Part shown: one piece after another, positions 8,572-13,333 of the stretch
How positions within the stretch are numbered: the stretch's first letter is position 1
Layout of the letters: every line of letters starts with the position of its first letter
Origin: Echinostoma caproni
Taxonomy: Eukaryota > Platyhelminthes > Trematoda > Plagiorchiida > Echinostomatidae
Direction: 5' to 3'
DNA length: 13,333 nt
Assembly: GCA_900618425.1 (NCBI GenBank)
Contig: UZAN01056786.1
Location: 1-13,333 of the forward strand
Translations under genes and position numbers: made by a program
The notes under the pieces: generated by a model
Told to the model about the DNA's origin: nothing
Databases searched by the model: none
What the model saw: only the letters and a program-made list of their open reading frames with translations

Positions 8572-9513
8572 ACCGTCGTCGTCATACAGCGAGATACAGT
8601 GAAGCGAATTTCGATGACCGCTGCAAAGCTCACAATGAGCACAAATTAAGTACAAGAGAGATTAGGCCTAATTGGAGGGCGGAAAAGAAGGCGAACCGTT
8701 ATGCTCAACACAGAGGGCAAAACCTAACCATGCATACATACCTTTTCAGGTATTCTGACTTGATAAGAAACGACGACAAGAACGAAACTGCTGTCGGTTA
8801 GTCGCCAAATCCTTTAGTGTCTCCAACCAACCGGCTGCAGAGTACTTTAGACCCAAACCTGGAGAGCCGGGAAACACCTACTCCACCTAATCACTCTGTG
8901 CATTTCTTCAGGTTTCGTCTCCACATCATCTATTGACCTCCATATAGTTTCCTCCAACTTGAGGCCGCAAATCCAAATAACATCCGATGCTGTAGGGGAC
9001 AGCGGGGTATGCACAATACCTGTCCCAAACAGCGAAGCCGCTTAATCCGAATTTGATGGGACGAATTCTCCAAAGAATAATTACCTAATACGTGACGCCT
9101 TATCTCAGAGTTGCTTACGCTTTCACCCCATCGAACTTGCGCCAAACTACCTAAACACCAGAAATTGAAGACCTCTAGACGACAAAGATCTTCCACGCGA
9201 AAATTTAGGGTCTCGCAACCATAAAGCAGAACTGAACGCAAACTGGTGTAGCAGACGCAAAATTAAAGTTTCAATGAAACATCACGTCTACACCAAAGGT
9301 GATTCAGTCTGGCGGAAGCTGCTTGAGCCTTGAAAACGCGTGCGGTTACTTCACAGACTATACTACCGTCATTTGCAATGCATTTATAACGTCAGAGAAA
9401 CGTTCCACTACAGCTAATTCTTTACCATCAGTCGGAGTAGACGACACCCAATCTTGTAGTATCACGTTGCACTTTGAAGGTGCAAGGCGCATACTAAATG
9501 GAGTTACAGAACT
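8572..9513 (-). pseudogene. RTE-Y thumb, C-terminal domain and 3' UTR
   Basis: Minus-strand peptides in order are TPFSMRLAPSKCNVILQDW (about 9508-9450), ARVFKAQAASARLNHLWCRR (about 9345-9285), LRSVLLYGCETLNFRVEDLC (from 9241), SVSNSEIRRHVLGNYS, and IKRLRCLGQVLCIPRCP (near 9050, the RLRWLGHVL motif). These are followed by degraded C-terminal sequence and a 3' UTR. The end has CAGTGAAGCGAATTTCGATG (plus 8597-8616), a damaged form of the family hairpin, and a short tail at 8572-8585. The largest open part is 8930-9241. Confidence 0.85.
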
Positions 9514-10288
9514 TCATCATAATCATTACCATCGTACAGTGTAATATAGTGAAGCGAACTTCACTGAACGCTGCCAAACTCATAATGCACAAAAGGTAAG
9601 TGAGGAGGGATTGAGACTATGTTGAAAGACGGACAAAGACAGCGAACCTCTATAGTCAACAGGCAGAGTACACAGTCCAGCTGTGCATTCACACTATTTC
9701 AAGCATTCTGATCTGGTAAAAAGTGACACCAACATCGCCACTGCTGTCGGTTTGATGCCATGTCCTTTAGTGACCCCAATCATCTAATTACGGAGTCTTT
9801 TGGACTCCAAACCGGAAGACGAGACGCCTATTCTGCCTAATCGCTCCGCACATTTCTGCATGCATCACCTCCACGTCATTTGCTGGCCTTCACGTGGCTT
9901 TCTCCAGACTGCAACAGCCACTGCGAATAAGGTGCGCTGCGGTAGGCGACAGTCGGACATACGCAAAACATGTCCTAACCAACGGAGCCTATTGAGCTGA
10001 ATTCGATGCGATAGCAAGTTTTGTTCGATGCATTCCCAAACACCCGACGACAGTAACAGATTACTAACCCGCTCACTCCGTCCCAACTGGGCCAGACTAC
10101 GTAAGCATTGTCGAAAACCATTACCCAGAAACTCAAGGTTTCACAACCGTAAAACAGAACTGGCCGTACAGTGGAGCAGTAAACGCGAATATTGAACTTC
10201 GGAGAAACGTCAAATCGTTGAAACAGGCGTCTTCTTGCGTACGCTGCTTGAGCCTTAGAAATGAGTGCGGTTATCTCTGCTGCGCTAC
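9514..10288 (-). pseudogene. RTE-X C-terminal domain and 3' UTR (sense part)
   Basis: On the minus strand, AAEITALISKAQAAYARRR begins near 10284, then VRPVLFYGCETLSFWVM near 10165. After a frameshift come LNRLRWLGHVLRMSDCRLPQ and VAVWRKPREGQQMTWR near 9900. A further frame gives CAERLGRIGVSS, and a degraded KDMASNRQQWR-like end lies near 9755. The 3' UTR contains a perfect 7-bp hairpin, AGTGAAG-CGAA-CTTCACT (9548-9565), and the tail at 9514-9533. Confidence 0.85.
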
Positions 10289-10621
10289 TGCCGTCAAGGA
10301 TGCCTTCTTTCACCATTTCTGTTCAATTTCGTCGAAGACGAAATACTGGGGAACGCACTAAGTAGTCTGCAAAACGTAGATATTGAATGGGCAACTGGAG
10401 AAAAGCTGTGCGATTTGGAGTACACTGATAACATTTTCTGTCCGTTCGAATGTATGGTTGATTCTCGACTAATAAGTTCTGTTCGGCGTGCGCTTTCCAC
10501 CTTCAAAGTGCAAAGTGATGCTGAAAGACTGGATGTCGCTAAGTCCATTCTGCAACGTGACGGTCAGGGATTAGATGAAGCTGACTGCTTCTCGTACTTG
10601 GGTAGCTGCGTGACCAACGAG
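10289..10621 (+). pseudogene. RTE-X inverted RT palm segment
   Basis: The plus strand reads CRQGCLLSPFLFNFVEDEIL (from 10289), then ATGEKLCDLEYTDNIFCPFE, where the active-site YADD is YTDN (10421-10432). After a frame disturbance near 10490, where the DNA matches the PSKCK-DW block in another frame, it reads ADCFSYLGSCVTNE to about 10621. An open frame continues to 10669, but beyond 10622 its bases belong to RTE-Y on the other strand, so the end of that ORF is artificial. The loss of the catalytic Asp pair would inactivate the enzyme. Confidence 0.85.
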
Positions 10622-10865
10622 GTTGAACACGTCATCACTAAAGACGACAATATCATCAGCGAATTATAAGTCAGTGAGTCATAAGTTCAGAGAGGTCTGA
10701 ACTCCCTAATATCCTTCCATCGAACAATCCATTATCCTATCAACGGCAAGGTTGAGTAGCGTTGGGGACCATGGGCACCCCTGTTCTCAACTTAAACACG
10801 CATGCATCTTCGTCGTAGATGCGGATTCGGGTACTAGTGTTCGAGTAGTGGAATATCATGAGGGT
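10622..10865 (-). pseudogene. RTE-Y RT palm segment
   Basis: Minus-strand reading gives HYSNTSTRIRIYDEDACVFK and LRTGV (with PM for the usual RQ), then LLNLAVDRIMDCSMEGY and FADDIVVFSDDVFN. The catalytic FADD is at 10663-10652. Two stops lie just before FADD. This is the part of the protein expected between the 10949-11330 piece and the 8572-9513 piece. Confidence 0.82.
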
Positions 10866-10948
10866 GATATCATCATCATCATCGTACAGCGAAATACAGG
10901 GAACTGAACTTCACTGATCGCTGCCAAACGCGCAATGCACATGCATTG
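10866..10948 (-). mobile_element. Short RTE 3'-end insertion nested in RTE-Y (RTE-Z)
   Basis: About 83 bases read, on the minus strand, CATGTGCATTGCGCGTTTGG, then CAGCGATCAGTGAAGTTCAG, then GTATTTCGCTGTAC and (GAT)n. The sequence is nearly the same as RTE-F and the ends of RTE-X and RTE-Y. On its two sides the RTE-Y protein runs on from DGAPVKLVN to MIFHYSNTST with almost no residues missing. It therefore represents only the last part of a 3' UTR inserted into an older copy. The exact 5' edge is uncertain by about 10 bases. Confidence 0.78.
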
Positions 10949-11330
10949 GAGTTGACAAGTTTAACTGGGGCACCATCCGCCAGAACTATGTTTCAGAGGG
11001 ATTCGCAATCTAAGGAATTAAATGCCGCATGGAAATCAATTAAACGGACTGCTGTGGTTTGTTAAAACTTGTCGCGATGTTCCAAGAGTCCACATAAGGT
11101 GAATATTTCGTCAACGCAGCCTACATGGGGCCGACTCCCTTCTGCCTAGGACGGGTGCGCGCGTGCCTTGTTGCAGCAAATCGGTTCAGCGAAAGTTGTA
11201 CAAAAACCTTGGCCACCACATCGAGTAAACTGATGCCTCTGTAGTTTTTTCACCCTTTTTTACCCATTTTAGGGAACGGTAGTCAAATCGATATGATACA
11301 GTGAGTTGCGCAAATTTCAGTTTCACAGAT
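10949..11330 (-). pseudogene. RTE-Y RT finger segment
   Basis: The minus strand reads LPFPKMGKKG-stop-KNYRGI (about 11270-11235), then SLLDVVAKVF. In shifted frames it has RHARTRPRQKG, a CVDEIFTL-like block, and LIDFHAAFNSLD-like sequence (motif A region, near 11035), ending with LADGAPVKLVN at about 10955. This matches the N-terminal RT blocks of the second RTE subfamily seen here and is distinct from RTE-A. Frameshifts lie near 11215, 11120 and 11040. Confidence 0.78.
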
Positions 11331-11337
11331 TTTTAAA

Positions 11338-11437
11338 TTTTTTATTACACACCTTAGTGTGATGAACAGCAGACGAGGCGAACCACATAGTTACGAAGAC
11401 CTGCTATTCGGTGATGGAAACAGGTGACCTAAACACT
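11338..11437 (-). mobile_element. SINE copy 2, 5'-truncated
   Basis: This matches SINE copy 1 (4932-5031) over about 100 bases at roughly 80%, including GTGTGATGAACAGCAG, AAGACCTGCT and the TAATAAAAAA tail. The tRNA-like head of copy 1 is not present, because RTE-E sequence begins at about 11438. It lies directly beside the 5' limit of RTE-Y and is in the same orientation. Confidence 0.7.
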
Positions 11438-11812
11438 GCGAATTGAAGTAAAGAACCACATAAGGCCCCGCTAGGTTAGACGTGGTATTGAACCGGTCGG
11501 CAGCAAAGCCACCTGACATCAAAGTTGGGTGGCGCAGCTCAAACCTGGTTAGATACCTTGACGGACATGGCAGCAACCTAACAACAGAGAAGTTGTTGTC
11601 AACTCTTATCAGACCAGAGTGCTTGAATAAGTGTATGCACAGTCGGACTCTGCACTCTCTGTTGATCACAGAGATTCGCTTTCTTTTCCGCTCTTCCAAA
11701 ATGGGCCTAATTAATTACTATACGTCTTGCATGTTCCCACCTACTTCTTATGCAGTGTTTGGCAGCGATCAGTGAAGTGCGCTTTACTGCATTTCGCTAT
11801 ACGATGATGATG
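11438..11812 (+). mobile_element. 5'-truncated RTE copy (RTE-E)
   Basis: The plus strand reads, through frameshifts, a SKEPHKAP segment matching the WRKPREG block, then LGGAAQTWLDTLTDMAAT and QQRSCCQLLSDQSA (about 11526-11625), which match the C-terminal end of RTE proteins. The 3' UTR aligns by eye with those of RTE-X and RTE-Y. It ends with the hairpin CAGTGAAG-TGCG-CTTTACTG (11770-11789) and a GATGATGATG tail (11803-11812). The open frame at 11482-11775 is not the natural protein frame. This is the only plus-strand RTE copy with the complete 3' signature in the window. Confidence 0.8.
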
Positions 11813-13193
11813 CTGCACGAAAGGAAGTAAGTCATAGGGAAGAAAAACTAGTCTCCTATAACACCAGCAGTCAAACATTTTGGTCTCAACAGAAAGTGGT
11901 ATCGAGGAATTTTGACTATTCTACTTTTTATCTGTTGCAAACCGTTTCGATGCTTTCGTTTTCAAATCACACGAGAAAGCACGTCTTTGCCTTTATGTAT
12001 GCTTCAAAATTTACCTATAGAAATGCCTAGGTTGGCATAAGTCAGTCAACCCCCTCCCTCTTCCCCTATGGTCTCCTAAATTAGCACCACAAAATTAACC
12101 CCACTTGGTAATCGATCACTTTTCTGTTTCTTGAGTTCATTAAGTTTCGCAATACATGGAAAACGCCATCACCTTTCCAGTTCATAAACTGGTCAACAAC
12201 ACCGATCGCCATGATTACCATCCCGTTTCTCTAACAGCCGGCACTATGAGAGTTACGGTAGTCGTTGCAGATAGTCAACTCCGCTTACACCTCAAAGAGT
12301 GGGCTCGCGGTTGCCGAGGGTAGTGCTGCACTGGTGATTTAAAAGCGTTTTTTATCACTAAACAGCTTTACTCGAGAGTTATTGGTTGATGTGATTGGGT
12401 TCGCTAGACACCCTGAAAGTTTCCCACCATGTATGATACTACTGAAATTGCTGGCACATGGATTTGCTTCAGAACCTATGTTGTGGGACTCGGGTAGGTT
12501 TAGTAATCATACCAATTACGTCCGGTGGGACGAGTTCATTTAGCAGCTTTTCTCCGAATGCGATAGCATCATTCATTCACGTGTTCCCTCCTCTAGCCCG
12601 ATCCGCGCTTTACTGATAAAGCCACTTGTAGTAACAGAACCTTCATCTCTTGTTAACGGGTACCGTATAGCTCAAAAGACAGGTTATTATTTTACCTACT
12701 GCACCTTACCCCGTCACGCTGGGTGAGTCACACTGCCTTGGTGCACGTGTAATGCTTCCCTTGCAGACCTCGCTCTGCAAAACGTTGGTCGGGCGTATTA
12801 TTTTTCTCACTCGTTCAGAGCAATCACCGCATTGTTTTTGGCTGTTATACCGAGCGTCGTAAATCGTACCTGGTTTATCACTGCAATTTAATGAGGTGAT
12901 CCCAAGTTATGATATAAATCTTATCTGAGTAAATACGAGGTTATTAGTAACTACAATTATGACATTAATCAACGAAGCGACCTAATACTGAAAAACCTTT
13001 CCAGAACGTTATGCTCATAAAGAGCATCTTTGAAAACCTACACCATATCTACGCCGAGATTATAGATAGAACTTCCGCTTTATTTTCTTCTAAACTTCTT
13101 CCTTATGTGATATACCACAACATTAAAATCACAAGTAGATGATTTTCTTTGTCTAAAGGGTTCATTAAACATTATCTTCATCTTCATGTGTAG
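11813..13193. other. Unassigned AT-rich stretch
   Basis: About 1.4 kb with no long open frame, no recognised transposon peptide and none of the repeats found elsewhere in the window. It ends in a pyrimidine-rich tract and TAG at 13191-13193, a possible splice acceptor for the following stretch. Confidence 0.5.
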
Positions 13194-13333
13194 AAGGCAG
13201 AGGGGCCGCGCCCCGTATGAGCCTCATCACCCTCGGGGTTGATAGCAACCCGCTTAGTGGTCTGCAAGCTGCCACCGTCTCACCAAGTGCTCGTCGAGAC
13301 GTTGCTTCAACCGCACCTCGTTTTGCTCCTCCA
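13194..13333 (+). CDS. Possible exon start running off the window
   Basis: A tract ATTATCTTCATCTTCATGTG followed by TAG (13191-13193) looks like a 3' splice site. After it the sequence becomes GC-rich and one plus-strand frame stays open to the window edge: GRGAAPRMSLITLGVDSNPL, then SGLQAATVSPSARRDV. The protein is not recognised. The minus strand offers two rivals: EEQNEVRLKQRLDEHL followed by a GTGAGA donor, or a frame ending PSTHEDEDNV-stop at about 13166. Strand and frame are therefore undecided. Confidence 0.3.

Larger units (their letters stand above)
9514..10621 (-). mobile_element. RTE copy nested in RTE-Y, with 5' inversion (RTE-X)
   Basis: The part 9514-10289 lies in the sense direction on the minus strand and ends in the family hairpin and a GAT-type tail (9514-9533). 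The part 10289-10621 is in the opposite direction and encodes the RT stretch that should precede it. In the parent element the inverted piece runs from RQGC to YLGSCVTNE. The sense piece starts at the following AEITALISKAQAAYA block. The two therefore meet at 10289 with the inverted segment flipped in place, which is the pattern left by twin priming of LINEs. The outer ends adjoin RTE-Y sequence that is continuous across the insertion. Confidence 0.82.
8572..11330 (-). mobile_element. RTE-class retrotransposon in three pieces (RTE-Y), with nested insertions
   Basis: Three minus-strand pieces read as successive parts of one RTE protein. 11330-10949 carries the RT fingers (NYRGISLLDVVAKVF). 10865-10622 carries the palm (SNTSTRIRIYDED, FKLRTGV, LLNLAVDRIMD, FADDIVVFSDD). 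9513-8572 carries the thumb, C-terminus and 3' UTR (MRLAPSKCNVILQDW, LRSVLLYGCETL, then the hairpin and GTC/GAC-rich tail). The breaks between pieces are exactly filled by RTE-Z (10866-10948) and RTE-X (9514-10621), 3' ends of the same family. This is more economical than three unrelated truncated copies. The 5' end is truncated near 11330, next to SINE copy 2. Many stops and frameshifts make it inactive. Confidence 0.82.

Noticed and set aside
10265..10669. A 134-codon plus-strand ORF taken as one intact gene
   Set aside because: Its middle is an inverted RTE RT segment with YTDN for YADD. Its first codons belong to the opposite-strand RTE-X, and its last 15 or so codons lie in RTE-Y on the other strand.
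10868..11250. An internally deleted RTE derivative with RT fingers fused straight to a 3' tail
   Set aside because: The next part of the same protein (MIFHYSNTST onward) resumes just beyond the tail at 10865. A short insertion into one element explains the layout better than a deletion derivative.
11482..11775. 97-codon plus-strand ORF as a host gene
   Set aside because: The DNA is RTE C-terminal coding sequence and 3' UTR read in the wrong frame.
7811..11812. The repeated CATCAT/GATGAT runs as ordinary microsatellites or a CRISPR-like array
   Set aside because: Each run is the tail of an RTE copy, always next to the same 3' UTR sequence. Spacing is irregular and there are no unique spacers.

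Overview
This is a piece of a eukaryotic, almost certainly animal, genome. It has no bacterial operon structure. Its only convincing host-gene pieces are intron-flanked exons, and about two thirds of it is decayed non-LTR (LINE-type) retrotransposon sequence. The RTE-class proteins carry phrases I associate with trematode and other flatworm genomes, such as RLRWLGHVLRMS, LLGWGPR, RIDHIAIS and QETRIQDSS. A flatworm, probably a fluke, is therefore the best guess, by memory of the family only; no database was searched.

Layout from left to right. (1) 43-167 is a long imperfect palindrome. (2) About 200-2730, minus strand, is an old RTE element (called RTE-A): a readable endonuclease, a linker, and a reverse transcriptase (RT) with an internal deletion. 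(3) 2731-3804 is unassigned, with one long ORF, a G12 run and a CTG run. (4) 3805-4226, minus strand, is a good host exon encoding an Arg/Ser-rich, then Gln/Ala-rich segment, with consensus splice sites on both sides. One ambiguous base (N, 3874) breaks its frame. (5) 4545-7606, plus strand, is a nearly full-length but heavily mutated jockey-like LINE, with a tRNA-like SINE inserted in its endonuclease. (6) 7810-7876 is a very short RTE 3'-end insertion.

(7) 8572-11330, minus strand, is the most informative part. One RTE element (RTE-Y) can be followed through three separated pieces. It was interrupted by a ~1.1-kb copy of its own family (RTE-X, 9514-10621), which carries a 5' inversion of the twin-priming type. 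It was also interrupted by an ~83-bp 3'-end copy (RTE-Z, 10866-10948). (8) 11338-11437 is a second, truncated copy of the SINE. (9) 11438-11812, plus strand, is another 5'-truncated RTE copy (RTE-E). (10) 11813-13193 shows nothing I can assign. (11) 13194-13333 is a GC-rich stretch that may be the start of an exon running off the window.

The genes here do not form a pathway. The window is best read as intronic or intergenic DNA of a host gene filled by successive retrotransposition. The RTE copies share a 3' signature: a small hairpin, then GTATTTCGCTGTAC-like sequence, then a short (GAT)n tail. That signature let me order the nested insertions. All retrotransposon ORFs are broken by stops or frameshifts, and none is expected to make active protein.
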